Shown: piece after piece, positions 1 through 7,816 of the stretch | Position numbering within the stretch: the stretch's first letter is position 1 | Layout: the number at the start of each line of letters is the position of its first letter | Origin: CAMLLJ01 sp035759585 | GTDB taxonomy: Bacteria; Gemmatimonadota; Gemmatimonadetes; Gemmatimonadales; GWC2-71-9 | Assembly (NCBI GenBank): GCA_035759585.1 | Contig: DASTUP010000112.1 | Span: forward strand, 1 to 20,735 | Length of the DNA stretch: 20,735 nucleotides | Direction of reading: 5' to 3' | The notes under the pieces: generated by a model | The model's database searches: none | Told to the model about the DNA's origin: nothing | What the model saw: the letters and a program-made list of their open reading frames with translations, nothing else | Program-made: the position numbers and the translations under genes

Positions 1-606
1 TGGCGGGCCGTGCAGCGCGCGGGGTCGGATCCGCGCGCGCGGCAGCTCTTCGTCAATCTCGCCATCGCGTTCCTGCCGGCCGCCGCCATCGGATTCGTGG
101 CGGAGGATTGGATCGATACCTACCTCTTCCGCACCGTGACCGTCGCGATCGCGCTCATCGTGGGCGGCATCGCGATCCTGCTCATCGAGCGGCTGCACCG
201 GCCAGTCACCGTCGACGCGCTGGAATCGATCCCGCCACGCAAGGCGCTCGGTGTGGGCCTCGCGCAGGTGGCCGCCCTTTTCCCCGGCGTGTCGCGCTCC
301 GGCGCGACGATCCTCGGCGGCTACGCCCTCGGCCTGTCGCGCCAGGCGGCGACCGAGTTCTCGTTCCTGCTCGCGATCCCGATCATGGTCGCGGCGACGT
401 GCTACAAGCTCTTCAAGGTGCGGACGCTCCTCGGGGCCGACGACGTCCCGATGTTCGCGATCGGCTTCGTGACCGCATTCGTCTCGGCGCTCGTCGTCAT
501 CAGGATCTTCCTCCGCTTCGTCTCGCAGCACAGCTTTGCCGCATTCGCGTGGTACCGCATCGCGTTCGGTGCGGGGCTCCTCCTCTTCTGGTGGTCGCGC
601 CAGTGA
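1..606 (+). CDS. uppP: Undecaprenyl-diphosphatase UppP (BacA), 3' part
   Basis: Integral membrane enzyme that dephosphorylates undecaprenyl diphosphate to recycle the lipid carrier of peptidoglycan and other envelope glycans. The reading frame is open from base 1, so the start lies outside the window; an in-frame GTG at 10 is probably internal. About 200 residues are visible against a usual family length of about 265-280, so roughly the first quarter, with the N-terminal glutamate motif, is missing. The family signature PGVSRSGATI is clear (bases about 286-315), followed by several hydrophobic membrane segments and a C-terminal Tyr-Arg-xx-Phe-Gly stretch typical of UppP. The stop overlaps the GTG start of the next gene (GTGA), which suggests translational coupling. 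The identification is firm. Confidence 0.93.
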   Translation, partial: WRAVQRAGSDPRARQLFVNLAIAFLPAAAIGFVAEDWIDTYLFRTVTVAIALIVGGIAILLIERLHRPVTVDALESIPPRKALGVGLAQVAALFPGVSRSGATILGGYALGLSRQAATEFSFLLAIPIMVAATCYKLFKVRTLLGADDVPMFAIGFVTAFVSALVVIRIFLRFVSQHSFAAFAWYRIAFGAGLLLFWWSRQ

Positions 607-1328
607 GCGGCCACGATGCGCCGGTCCACTACTTCGATCGCGTCGACTCGACGCAGGACATCGCGCACCGCCTTGCCGCGGAGGGCGCGGTGGCGGGGAC
701 TGCCGTCGTGGCGGTGCAGCAGGTGGCGGGACGGGGTTCGCGCGGCCGCGTCTGGTTCTCCGGGCGTGGAGGCCTCTGGCTCAGCGTCATCTGGCGCCCG
801 CGCGAGGCGAGCGGCGCGGAGGCGCTGAGCGTCCGCGCGGCGCTCGCGCTGGCGGCCGCGCTGGAGGGTGCCGGCGCGCCCGGCCTCGCCATCAAGTGGC
901 CCAACGACCTGATGCGGGGCGATCGAAAGGTCGGTGGCATCCTCTGCGAAGCGCGCTGGAGTGGAGACCAGCTGGGCTGGGTCGTCGCCGGCGCCGGGGT
1001 CAACGTCCAGAACGAGATCCCGCCCGCGCTCGCCGGCACGGCGGCAGCGCTCGATGATGCGGGCACGCTGCGCGCCGGCGATCTGATTCAGCCGGCGATC
1101 GCGGCACTCCGCCGCGCCGGTTCCCGCACCGGTGCGCTCGACGCGGCGGAGCGGGCCGCCTTCGCCCGGCGCGACTGGCTGGCCGGCCGCACTCTCGCCG
1201 CGCCGGTGCGCGGCACCGCCGACGGACTGGCGCCCGATGGCGCGCTCCGCATCCTGAGTGCCCGCGGCGAGATCACCCTGCATCGGGCCGGCTCGGTCGT
1301 GCCCGACGCCCCCTCCTTCAACGGCTGA
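603..1328 (+). CDS. birA: Biotin--[acetyl-CoA-carboxylase] ligase, short (non-repressor) form
   Basis: Activates biotin to biotinyl-AMP and attaches it to the biotin carboxyl carrier protein. The product has 241 residues from a GTG that overlaps the uppP stop by four bases; nothing upstream is needed to complete the domain. The order is an N-terminal DSTQD (residues 15-19, the family DSTN position), the biotin/ATP loop GRGSRGR (43-49), KWPND (98-102), KVGGIL (109-114) and a GAGVNVQ strand, then a small C-terminal SH3-like domain. There is no N-terminal winged-helix DNA-binding domain, so this is a group I ligase that should not act as the biotin-operon repressor. The gap to coaX is only 5 bases, and birA-coaX adjacency is seen in many bacteria. 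Confidence 0.94.
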   Translation: MSGHDAPVHYFDRVDSTQDIAHRLAAEGAVAGTAVVAVQQVAGRGSRGRVWFSGRGGLWLSVIWRPREASGAEALSVRAALALAAALEGAGAPGLAIKWPNDLMRGDRKVGGILCEARWSGDQLGWVVAGAGVNVQNEIPPALAGTAAALDDAGTLRAGDLIQPAIAALRRAGSRTGALDAAERAAFARRDWLAGRTLAAPVRGTADGLAPDGALRILSARGEITLHRAGSVVPDAPSFNG

Positions 1329-1333
1329 CGCCC

Positions 1334-2113
1334 ATGCTCCTCGTCCTCGACATCGGCAACACCGAGATCACGGCCGGGCTTTTCCGGGGCGACAAGCTCT
1401 CCGCGCACTGGCGCATGACGACTCATCCCGACCGCACGCCCGACGAGTGGGCCGGGGCGATCGGGACCTTCCTCGTCGATCGCGGCCACTCGCCGAACGA
1501 GGTGCGCGCGGCGTGCATCGCATCGGTCGCACCGGGGGTGACGACGAGCGTGGCGGACGGTATCGCCGTCGCGACCGGCGCCCGGCCGCTCGCGATCGAC
1601 GCGCGCACCCCGCTTCCGGTCGTGCTCGACGTGGACGAACCGCTCAGCGTCGGCGCCGATCGCGTGGTGAACGTCCTCGCCGCGCTCGAGCTCTATCATG
1701 CCGATATCGTCGTTGTTGACTTCGGAACGGCCACGACGTTCGACTGCATCACGCGCGACGGCCGCTTCATCGGTGGCGCCATCATGCCGGGCCTCCGGAC
1801 CTCGGCGGACCAGCTCACGCGCCGCGCCGCAAAACTCCCGGCGACGGAGCTGCAGCTTCCGGAGCGAGTGATCGGCCGGCGCACCGAGGAATGCATCCAG
1901 GCCGGCGTGCTCTACGGCGCGGCCGACGCCGTCGACGGGATCGTGCGGCGGATCAAGGCCGAGTGGCCGGGTGACACGGAGCCACGCGTCATTGCCACCG
2001 GCGGACTGGCGCAGCTGGTCGCTCCGCTCTGCACCACGATCGAGACCGTGGTCCTCGACCTGACGCTCACCGGCCTCCGGCTGGCCGCACGCCACCTTGG
2101 CCTGGCCTGGTGA
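1334..2113 (+). CDS. coaX: Type III pantothenate kinase CoaX
   Basis: Phosphorylates pantothenate in the first step of coenzyme A synthesis. CoaX enzymes belong to the ASKHA fold and typically need a monovalent cation. The product has 259 residues, the usual length. Visible motifs are the N-terminal phosphate loop LDIGNT (residues 5-10, Asp6 matching the catalytic-loop Asp), GADR (107-110, pantothenate site), VVDFGTATT (127-135, second phosphate motif), IMPGLRTS (150-157) and a C-terminal TGG segment. The ATG lies 5 bases after birA. The stop overlaps the GTG start of the next gene (GTGA), so the two are probably co-translated. Confidence 0.95.
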   Translation: MLLVLDIGNTEITAGLFRGDKLSAHWRMTTHPDRTPDEWAGAIGTFLVDRGHSPNEVRAACIASVAPGVTTSVADGIAVATGARPLAIDARTPLPVVLDVDEPLSVGADRVVNVLAALELYHADIVVVDFGTATTFDCITRDGRFIGGAIMPGLRTSADQLTRRAAKLPATELQLPERVIGRRTEECIQAGVLYGAADAVDGIVRRIKAEWPGDTEPRVIATGGLAQLVAPLCTTIETVVLDLTLTGLRLAARHLGLAW

Positions 2114-3045
2114 GCGACGCGGCGGCGATTCCTCCCGCGCGGAAAGCGGGGTACCGGCTCTTCGGCCGCTCCTTCGATTTCCTGCTCCACATGCGCCCGG
2201 CCGAATGGCCCATCATGGCCGCGCATACGGCGCTGGGGTATCTCCTCGCCGTCGGCCTCGCGGGTGCCCGTGCAGGAGCGCACCTCGGTCCCGCGCTCGG
2301 TGGGCTCGCGCTCTGGGTCATCTGCCTCAACGGCGGGACGCTCGCGATCAATTCGGCATTCGATCGTGACGAGGGGGACGTCGCTTACCTCCGGAAGCCG
2401 CCGCCGCCGCCGCGCGGACTCTTCGCATTCGGGCTGGCCGTCATGGGCGCAGGTCAGGCCGGCGCGCTGCTGCTCGGCGTGCCGTTCGCGCTCGCATATG
2501 CGTTCTGTTTCCTGCTTTCGGTGCTGTATTCCGTTCCGCCCGCGCGGCTCAAGGCGGTCGCGGGCGCGGACTGGCTCATCAACGTCATCGGATTCGGCGC
2601 GATGACGCCGCTGGCCGGGTGGCTCGCGACCGGCCTGCCGCTCCGGATCCCGGAAACGATCGGGATGCTTGGCTTCGCTCCGCTCTTCGGCGCCCTCTAC
2701 CCCCTGACGCAGCTCTACCAGCTCGAGGAGGACCGCCGGCGTGGCGACCGGACGTTCGCCGTGGTGCTCGGGCCGCGATCGAGCCTCGTCGTGGCGATCA
2801 CCTGCATGGGCGTTGCCTTCGTCATGTTCGGCATTGCCGGGTTCGCCGCCGGCTGGGTGGAGGAACCAGGCGCGTGGCGGTGGGGGCTCCTCGGTCTCGC
2901 CTTCGCCGCGTGGGTGCTGCTGCTGGTTCCGTGGCTCCGGCGAGCGGCACGCCTGCCGGCATCGGCGCACCAGCGGGGGATGTACCTCGCACTCGGCGCC
3001 TGGGCACTGACCGATGCCGTTGTCCTCGCTGCATGGTGGGGATGA
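2110..3045 (+). CDS. UbiA-family membrane prenyltransferase
   Basis: A polytopic membrane protein of 311 residues, starting at a GTG that overlaps the coaX stop. UbiA enzymes transfer a prenyl chain from a diphosphate donor to an aromatic or lipid acceptor using two Asp-rich motifs that bind Mg2+. The first motif is NSAFDRDEGD (residues 81-90), close to the NxxxDxxxD pattern but with the last Asp one residue late. YSVPPARLK (140-148) fits the family. The second motif reads YQLEEDRRRGDRT (203-215), where the leading Asp of the usual DxxxD is Gln204. A run of five prolines (97-101) sits in the loop after motif 1 and may slow ribosomes unless EF-P assists. The acceptor cannot be told from sequence; no quinone or chlorophyll pathway genes are nearby. 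Confidence 0.8.
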   Translation: MSDAAAIPPARKAGYRLFGRSFDFLLHMRPAEWPIMAAHTALGYLLAVGLAGARAGAHLGPALGGLALWVICLNGGTLAINSAFDRDEGDVAYLRKPPPPPRGLFAFGLAVMGAGQAGALLLGVPFALAYAFCFLLSVLYSVPPARLKAVAGADWLINVIGFGAMTPLAGWLATGLPLRIPETIGMLGFAPLFGALYPLTQLYQLEEDRRRGDRTFAVVLGPRSSLVVAITCMGVAFVMFGIAGFAAGWVEEPGAWRWGLLGLAFAAWVLLLVPWLRRAARLPASAHQRGMYLALGAWALTDAVVLAAWWG

Positions 3046-3066
3046 TGGTGCTTCTCGTGAATCCCC

Positions 3067-3096
3067 TTGGCCGGTGGCTCGCGCCCGCCTTATCTT
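3067..3096 (+). promoter_or_regulatory. Candidate sigma-70-type promoter before the 3128 gene
   Basis: TTGGCC (3067-3072), an 18-base spacer, then TATCTT (3091-3096), about 30 bases before the ATG at 3128. The -10 lies in CTTATCTTCCG, the same 11 bases that hold the -10 of the groES promoter at 9076-9086. That makes it a plausible house-keeping -10 for this organism. It would start a second transcript after the UbiA-family gene. Confidence 0.5.
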
Positions 3097-3127
3097 CCGC
3101 GCAACCCTCACTCCCGACGGAGACGGC

Positions 3128-3757
3128 ATGACCTCGGTGGCGGAAACCCGCAGGGACTACGATTACACCGCGCTTTCCCACGTGCTCCGCCGCGCCATCG
3201 TGCTCGGCATCGTCACGGCGGTCGTGGTGGTCGCACTCGCCTTCGTCACGCGGTTGATGGACGGAATGCTGGAGACCGTGGTCGGAGCCGTGGTGCTGCT
3301 CTTCGGGCTCACCGCCGTCACCGTGCTTCCGGGTCTCTGGACCCGCGCCCGGACGATCGAAGGCATCGCCGGCGCCGCCGGGATCGGCCTCGCCGCAACG
3401 GTGGTGTTCCTGCTGGTCGATGTCGCCCTTCTGCAGCCGCTGGGGGTCTATACCAACCGGTGGCGCGAGATCGGCGGGAACAGCAACTGGTGGTACCACC
3501 CGGTGTGGTGGATGGCCGGGACGTTCCTGCCCTGGATGGGTGCGCTGATCGTGGCGAACCGCGCGCGGCGTGGCCGCTCGGACTCGGTGGGTGGCGTCAT
3601 GGGCGTGGCCCTCGCGGCGACGCTCGTCCTCGGGGCGCTGGCGGTCGTGGTCGGATTTCCCGGCGCCGGCTGGAACCTGAGCACGTTCGGCGTGGCGTTC
3701 CTCCCCGGGATCGCCGCCGCGGCACTGCTCTCGAGCCTGGGACGCTCGACCGCTTAG
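3128..3757 (+). CDS. Polytopic membrane protein of unknown function
   Basis: I do not recognise a named family. The product has 209 residues from the ATG at 3128, chosen because GGAG (3119-3122) sits 5 bases upstream; the longer open frame from 3014 overlaps the preceding gene. It shows about six hydrophobic segments (roughly residues 22-44, 48-72, 78-104, 116-142, 156-180 and 184-205) with short loops. The only striking loop, between segments 3 and 4, is rich in Trp and Tyr (NSNWWYHPVWW). A candidate promoter lies just upstream. The small membrane protein at 3760 follows after two bases, so the two probably share a transcript with the glycosyltransferase. Confidence 0.75.
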   Translation: MTSVAETRRDYDYTALSHVLRRAIVLGIVTAVVVVALAFVTRLMDGMLETVVGAVVLLFGLTAVTVLPGLWTRARTIEGIAGAAGIGLAATVVFLLVDVALLQPLGVYTNRWREIGGNSNWWYHPVWWMAGTFLPWMGALIVANRARRGRSDSVGGVMGVALAATLVLGALAVVVGFPGAGWNLSTFGVAFLPGIAAAALLSSLGRSTA

Positions 3758-3759
3758 GA

Positions 3760-4050
3760 ATGAAGGTTCTCCGGCTCTTCCTCAGGGTGTTTGGCTGGCT
3801 GCTCACGCCGTTCATGGCGTGGGCAGCTTCGTTTTTCGGCTGTGTCGCGGGAGAAGTGATCGCGACCACAATTCCCGATCCCAAAAAGGGGTTAATTCTA
3901 TCGGCCGGTCTCGGCGCGCTCGCCGGGTTCGTGACATTGATCCTCTGGCTGCGACTGCTCCGGCGCTCGCCCGAACTCCAGGAGGCCCTCGCCGTGACTC
4001 CCGAAGGTGTTCCCGATACTGCCGTGATCCTCGACGAAGGCGAGCGATGA
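3760..4050 (+). CDS. Small two-helix membrane protein, unknown function
   Basis: A 96-residue product from the ATG at 3760. That start lies two bases after the previous stop, with TAGGA immediately in front, so translation is probably coupled. It has a basic N-terminus, a hydrophobic helix at about residues 6-35, a Pro/Lys-containing turn (TIPDPKKG) and a second helix at about 44-66 ending in RLLRR, then a charged C-terminal tail of about 30 residues, probably cytoplasmic. The final bases ATGA contain the start of the glycosyltransferase gene. No family is recognised; position suggests a role with the glycosyltransferase or its membrane substrate, but that is only context. Confidence 0.7.
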   Translation: MKVLRLFLRVFGWLLTPFMAWAASFFGCVAGEVIATTIPDPKKGLILSAGLGALAGFVTLILWLRLLRRSPELQEALAVTPEGVPDTAVILDEGER

Positions 4051-5330
4051 AGCTGCTCGTCATCTCGTTCTGTTTCCCCCCGGAGGCGATGCCGCGCTCG
4101 ATCCAGGTCGCCCGGCTCCTCCGGCACCTCGACGGCGTCGAAACGATCCTCGTCCACGGCAAGGACAATCGCGCCCGTTTCGATCCGACGATCGAGCCGG
4201 ACGCCGTGGACCGCATCTCCCACCGGATCCAGGTGCCGTTGCCGCGGCCCGGCTGGCGCCGGTACGTGAGCGCCGGGGCGGACCGCCTCAACCTGCCCCT
4301 GTGGAACCGTGTGCCCGACCAGTACGCGGTGTGGCGGCGTCCGGCCCTCCGCGCCGTCGGCGAATGGTGGAGGCGCACGCTCCATCCGCCCGATCTGCTG
4401 GTGACCTTCGGCAACCCGATGACGGATCATCTGATCGGGCTCGCGATCGCGCGCCGGTACGGGACGCCATGGATCGCCCATTTCAGCGACCCCTGGGTGG
4501 ACAATCCCTATCACCGCCAGCATCCACTCGACCGCGCGGTCAACATGCAGTTCGAGAGCGCCGTGGTGCACACCGCGGACCGGCTGGCGTTTCCGTCGGA
4601 GGAGTGCGCGGATTTCGTGCTGCGGCGCTATCCGGAGCCGGTGCGGCGGAAGGCTTTCATTCTTCCGGCGGCATTCAGCCCCGATTTCGCCGGTCATCCG
4701 CCGCTCGAGCCGGACGCCATCGTGCTGCGCCACATCGGCGAGTTCTACGGGCCGCGGACGCCGAAGCCGCTCTTCCAGGCGCTCCGCACCCTGCAGGAAT
4801 CCGCCCCCGAGATGGTCGAATCGGTGCGGGTCGAGATCATCGGCGGCGCGAACCCCGGCATGTTCGAAGCGGCCGGTATCCGCGACCTTCGGCCTGGCCT
4901 CGTGCGGACGCGCCCGCACGTCTCGCATCGCGAGGGCCTCGAGCTCATGGGGGCTGCCGACGGCCTTCTGCTCATCGACGGGCCCTCCCGGACGCGAAGC
5001 ATCTTCCTGCCGTCGAAGCTGATCGAGTACATCGGCGTGGAGCGGCCCATCTACGGTATCGCTCCCGCGGGTCCCGCGGCGACGCTCATCGACGAGCTAG
5101 GCGGACTCTCCGCCAATCCGTCGGATCCGGCGGCCGTGGCGGACCGGCTCGGACGCTTCATTGCGCTCCTGCGCGAGCGGCGAGCGACGCAGGCCAGGCG
5201 GTGGGGAAATCCCGAGGTACGGGGCCGCTTCTCCGCGCCGGAGGTCGCGCGGCGCTTCAGTGAGGAAGCGGCGAGCCTCATCGGACATCGCCGAGCGGCC
5301 GAACCGGAAACCGCCGAGCAGACTGCATGA
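4047..5330 (+). CDS. Glycosyltransferase of the GT4-like (GT-B) type
   Basis: A 427-residue protein from an ATG overlapping the preceding stop. The N-terminus MKLLVISFCFPPEAMPRS is the usual first strand and Pro-Pro loop of GT-B acceptor domains. WIAHFSDPWVDNPY (about residues 145-158) is typical of family members annotated as glycosyltransferase 1/4. The C-terminal donor domain has LPSKLIEYIGVERPIYGI with Glu327, matching the nucleotide-sugar-binding segment PSKxxEY of GT4 enzymes. It probably works at the inner face of the membrane on a polysaccharide or glycolipid, but sugar and acceptor cannot be inferred. It overlaps the next gene by four bases. No other polysaccharide genes are in view, so this is not a large capsule or O-antigen locus. 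Confidence 0.82.
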   Translation: MKLLVISFCFPPEAMPRSIQVARLLRHLDGVETILVHGKDNRARFDPTIEPDAVDRISHRIQVPLPRPGWRRYVSAGADRLNLPLWNRVPDQYAVWRRPALRAVGEWWRRTLHPPDLLVTFGNPMTDHLIGLAIARRYGTPWIAHFSDPWVDNPYHRQHPLDRAVNMQFESAVVHTADRLAFPSEECADFVLRRYPEPVRRKAFILPAAFSPDFAGHPPLEPDAIVLRHIGEFYGPRTPKPLFQALRTLQESAPEMVESVRVEIIGGANPGMFEAAGIRDLRPGLVRTRPHVSHREGLELMGAADGLLLIDGPSRTRSIFLPSKLIEYIGVERPIYGIAPAGPAATLIDELGGLSANPSDPAAVADRLGRFIALLRERRATQARRWGNPEVRGRFSAPEVARRFSEEAASLIGHRRAAEPETAEQTA

Positions 5331-5713
5331 TTCTGCGCCGGATGCAGGCCGCCGTACTCGCCGGCATCCTGGCCTGCGGGGGCGAACGAACGCCGGAGAC
5401 CGCGGCATCGGCTGGCGACCCCGTGCCTCCACCGGCTCCCGCCGACTCGCTCGTACTCGCGGTCGGAGGGGCAACCGTGTGGCATACTTTGAGCAGGGGA
5501 GACACGAATCCGGCGGGCGAGCCGTGCCTCGAACGGACACTCGAAATTCGCCGGGATGGGGCACCGCCGGTACGGGTCCCGCTGCTGTACACGCGCGATG
5601 TTCCTCGCATCATCGACGACTCCACGCTGGAGGCAAGAGTGTACCTCGACTGCACTCCAGGCGATCGGTACCGCATCGACATGCGGACCGGCCAGCCCAC
5701 TCCGATCCGCTGA
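5327..5713 (+). CDS. Small predicted lipoprotein, unknown function
   Basis: A 128-residue product whose ATG overlaps the glycosyltransferase stop (ATGA). The N-terminus MILRRMQAAVLAGILACGGE is a basic-plus-hydrophobic signal with the lipobox ILAC, predicting lipid attachment at Cys17. A Pro/Ala-rich tether follows (about residues 24-42), then a small beta-rich domain of about 85 residues. Two further cysteines (in EPCLER and LDCTPG) could form a disulfide in the periplasm. The stop TGA shares its final A with the ATG of the peptidase gene, so co-expression is likely. No family is recognised. Confidence 0.72.
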   Translation: MILRRMQAAVLAGILACGGERTPETAASAGDPVPPPAPADSLVLAVGGATVWHTLSRGDTNPAGEPCLERTLEIRRDGAPPVRVPLLYTRDVPRIIDDSTLEARVYLDCTPGDRYRIDMRTGQPTPIR

Positions 5714-6753
5714 TGCGTCCGCGCGCGCTCACCCTCGCCGCTGCCGTGATCTCGGTAGCCGCATCCCCTGCGGCGCTCTCGGCCCAGGGACTCACCTTCC
5801 AGATGGGCCGCCTCTTCGATGACGGCGGATGGACGGCCTACAACCTGGCCTGGAACCATCCGATCCTGGGCCCGCTGGAGGCGCAGCTTGGCGGCACGCT
5901 GCTGCGCGGCCCGGGCGCGTCGGAGCGCCTCTTCGGGGCTGCGCTCGACGCGAGCCTCTTTCGCGGCGGAAGGGCGGGGCTCTACGTCGTCGGCGGCATG
6001 GGCGGCGGTGTTGGAACCGGGACGGCGGAGAACTGGTGGCGGTCCTGGTCGGCCGGGTTGGGGTACGAGCTCGTGCCCGCGCAGTTCTTCTCGCTGGGCA
6101 TCGAGACACGCTATCGAGAGATGATGCCGCGCCGGAGGTCGGGGGCGGAAGTGGCGCTGCGTCTCTCGACACATTTCGGCGGGGGGCCTCGCGCTGGTGA
6201 GCCGGCGCCGCGGCCGCCCCTTCCTCTCGGGCCACGCGAGTCGGAGATGAGCGCGGCGAGCGACGCGAGCGCTGCCGAGCCGGATGAGACCGCGCCGAGG
6301 CCCGTCCGGCTGGCCACCGCCGGCGCTCTCACCCCGGCGCCGAGGGCGCCTGCAGCGCTCGCCCGCGATGTCATCGAGATCGCCGAAGGTGAGATCGGCC
6401 GGCGCTATCGGCTGGGTGGCACCGGCGACCCCGGCGACGGGTTCGATTGCTCGGGCCTGATCCAGTACGCCTATGAGCGGATCGGTATCTCGCTTCCCAG
6501 GCGCAGCGTGGACCAGGCGAGAGCAGGGCGTGAGGTGGGCCGCGACGAGGGCGAGCTGCTGCCGGGTGACGTGCTCACCTTTTCCGGCAACGGGCGCTCC
6601 ATCACCCACGTCGGCCTCTACATGGGCGACGGCCGCTTCATCCACAGTGCATCGAAAGGCGTGCAGATCAGCCGGCTCGGCGATGACGATCCGAACGGGC
6701 GCTACTGGTATCGCCGCTGGGTAGGCGCCCGCCGCGTCATCCCGACGGACTAG
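5713..6753 (+). CDS. Secreted NlpC/P60 (C40) peptidase with a beta-barrel-like N-terminal region
   Basis: NlpC/P60 domains cleave peptide bonds in peptidoglycan stems, usually D-gamma-Glu to diamino acid. The product has 346 residues, starting at TGATG directly on the lipoprotein stop. A signal peptide ends near residue 25 (LSAQ). Residues about 26-157 are alternating, Gly- and aromatic-rich strands ending in EVALRLSTHFGG, like a small outer-membrane barrel. Residues about 158-215 are a Pro/Ala-rich linker. The C-terminal domain has DCSGLI with nucleophile Cys246, LLPGDVLTF, THVGLY with His299 and FIHSAS with His311, a complete catalytic set. The N-terminal barrel is inferred from composition only. 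The fusion would hold a wall hydrolase at the outer membrane. Confidence 0.87.
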   Translation: MRPRALTLAAAVISVAASPAALSAQGLTFQMGRLFDDGGWTAYNLAWNHPILGPLEAQLGGTLLRGPGASERLFGAALDASLFRGGRAGLYVVGGMGGGVGTGTAENWWRSWSAGLGYELVPAQFFSLGIETRYREMMPRRRSGAEVALRLSTHFGGGPRAGEPAPRPPLPLGPRESEMSAASDASAAEPDETAPRPVRLATAGALTPAPRAPAALARDVIEIAEGEIGRRYRLGGTGDPGDGFDCSGLIQYAYERIGISLPRRSVDQARAGREVGRDEGELLPGDVLTFSGNGRSITHVGLYMGDGRFIHSASKGVQISRLGDDDPNGRYWYRRWVGARRVIPTD

Positions 6754-6759
6754 AACGCG

Positions 6760-6779
6760 CGAGGCTGCCTGAGGCCTCG
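6760..6779. terminator. Weak hairpin between convergent genes
   Basis: CGAGGC (6760-6765), an 8-base loop, and GCCTCG (6774-6779), in the 31-base gap between the plus-strand peptidase and the minus-strand copper-protein genes. It has no T-run on either side. It may end transcripts from both directions, but six base pairs can occur by chance at this GC content. Confidence 0.3.
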
Positions 6780-6784
6780 GACCG

Positions 6785-7780
6785 TCATCGATCTTCGAAT
6801 GACGCCAGATGCGCGAGGTCGCCGGCGACGTCGGGATCAGAGCGGTCGATCGCCGGCCAGTCATCCATCTCGTCCGGCGTGAATCCGATGCCGACCTCGC
6901 CCATGCCGCCGAGGGGGATCGTCGCTCCGGTCGGGTTGTCGTAGACGGCCATGATGCGGTAGCGTCGGCCACCTTCCAGCTTCCGGCCCCGGCCGGCCAC
7001 GCCGTACACCTCACGCGGAATCGAGATCAGCTTCCCGGTCGAATCCGTCTTTGCCTTCAGCTCGAAAATCTTCTTCCCGGTTTCCGCCTCTTCGAGGCGG
7101 AGCAGCACGCCATAGTCGTGCATGTGCCCGCCGACGCCCAGCATGCGTCCGCTGATCGGCATCACGAATTCATGCGATCGCGTCGAGCGGCCCGGTGGCA
7201 GGTCGTACGCCGCCGAGCGCCCGACGGCGTAGTTCACGTCGAGCGGCAGCGGGAAGATGTCCACCGGTCTCGGGGTCGTGTTCCGGGGCGTCCAGTGCAG
7301 GTGCAGCCGCACACGCGACCCCGGCGGCAGTTGTGCCGGATCATACGCGACGACGATGCCGAGGGTCATCTCCGACGAGACGGGCATCCCGACGCCGGCC
7401 GGAAGCTCGACGGCTTCGGTCTCCTGGCCGGCCGCCCACATCCGCTCCACCCCGCCGTGCACGAGTTGCCGCCGGCTCAGGTTGAGGAGGTTGAAATGAT
7501 GGAGTGAGCGCTGCGAGATCGGCGAGCCGGCGGGATCGAACATCTCGAGCCGCGCCGACCGGAACCATCCCGTGATGGGCGACGGGAATCGCACCATGCG
7601 CTGGACGTGCGCGACGTGCGCGCCATGATGGTCGTGCCCCTGGACCGCTTCCCGCGCCGTGATCGTGTATTCGACGACGATCTCGTGCTGTGAGGAATCG
7701 GTCGTGACTCGAATCGGCGCGCCGTTCGATGGCGCGGTCTGCACCAGTGCCAGCGCGAACAGGCTGACGGTGGAAATCAT
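6785..7780 (-). CDS. Exported PHM-like copper protein, full ligand set
   Basis: A 331-residue protein with an N-terminal signal (about residues 1-16) and start ATG at 7780 preceded by GGGGAGG. It reads like the two-domain catalytic core of peptidylglycine alpha-hydroxylating monooxygenase (PHM). The order is SLHHFNLL (His94-His95), RLHLHW (His160, His162), GGHMHDYG (His219, His221) and PLGGMGEVG (Met293). Rat PHM binds copper through His107/His108/His172 and His242/His244/Met314. Spacings here are 66 or 68, 125 and 72 residues against 65, 135 and 70. A His-rich stretch (HDHHGAHVAH, 49-58) precedes the first domain. Known PHM-type enzymes hydroxylate substrates with O2 and ascorbate; the activity here is untested. 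It is downstream of a paralogue after 36 bases, probably in one operon. A copper chaperone or sensor is an alternative. Confidence 0.72.
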   Translation of the reverse strand: MISTVSLFALALVQTAPSNGAPIRVTTDSSQHEIVVEYTITAREAVQGHDHHGAHVAHVQRMVRFPSPITGWFRSARLEMFDPAGSPISQRSLHHFNLLNLSRRQLVHGGVERMWAAGQETEAVELPAGVGMPVSSEMTLGIVVAYDPAQLPPGSRVRLHLHWTPRNTTPRPVDIFPLPLDVNYAVGRSAAYDLPPGRSTRSHEFVMPISGRMLGVGGHMHDYGVLLRLEEAETGKKIFELKAKTDSTGKLISIPREVYGVAGRGRKLEGGRRYRIMAVYDNPTGATIPLGGMGEVGIGFTPDEMDDWPAIDRSDPDVAGDLAHLASFEDR

Positions 7781-7816
7781 CCAGCCTCCCCGTGGTAATT
7801 CGCCGCCCGCGGGCGG

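Noticed and set aside
402..1283. Minus-strand open frames opposite uppP/birA, and similar ones opposite coaX, the UbiA-family gene and the peroxidase
   Set aside because: They overlap well-identified genes over most of their length and show no signature of their own.
2110..3045. Reading the UbiA-family gene as bacteriochlorophyll synthase
   Set aside because: No photosynthesis genes are nearby and the second Asp motif differs.
3014..3127. Longer N-terminus for the membrane protein at 3128
   Set aside because: It would overlap the UbiA-family gene end and include the candidate promoter. The ATG at 3128 has a good ribosome site.
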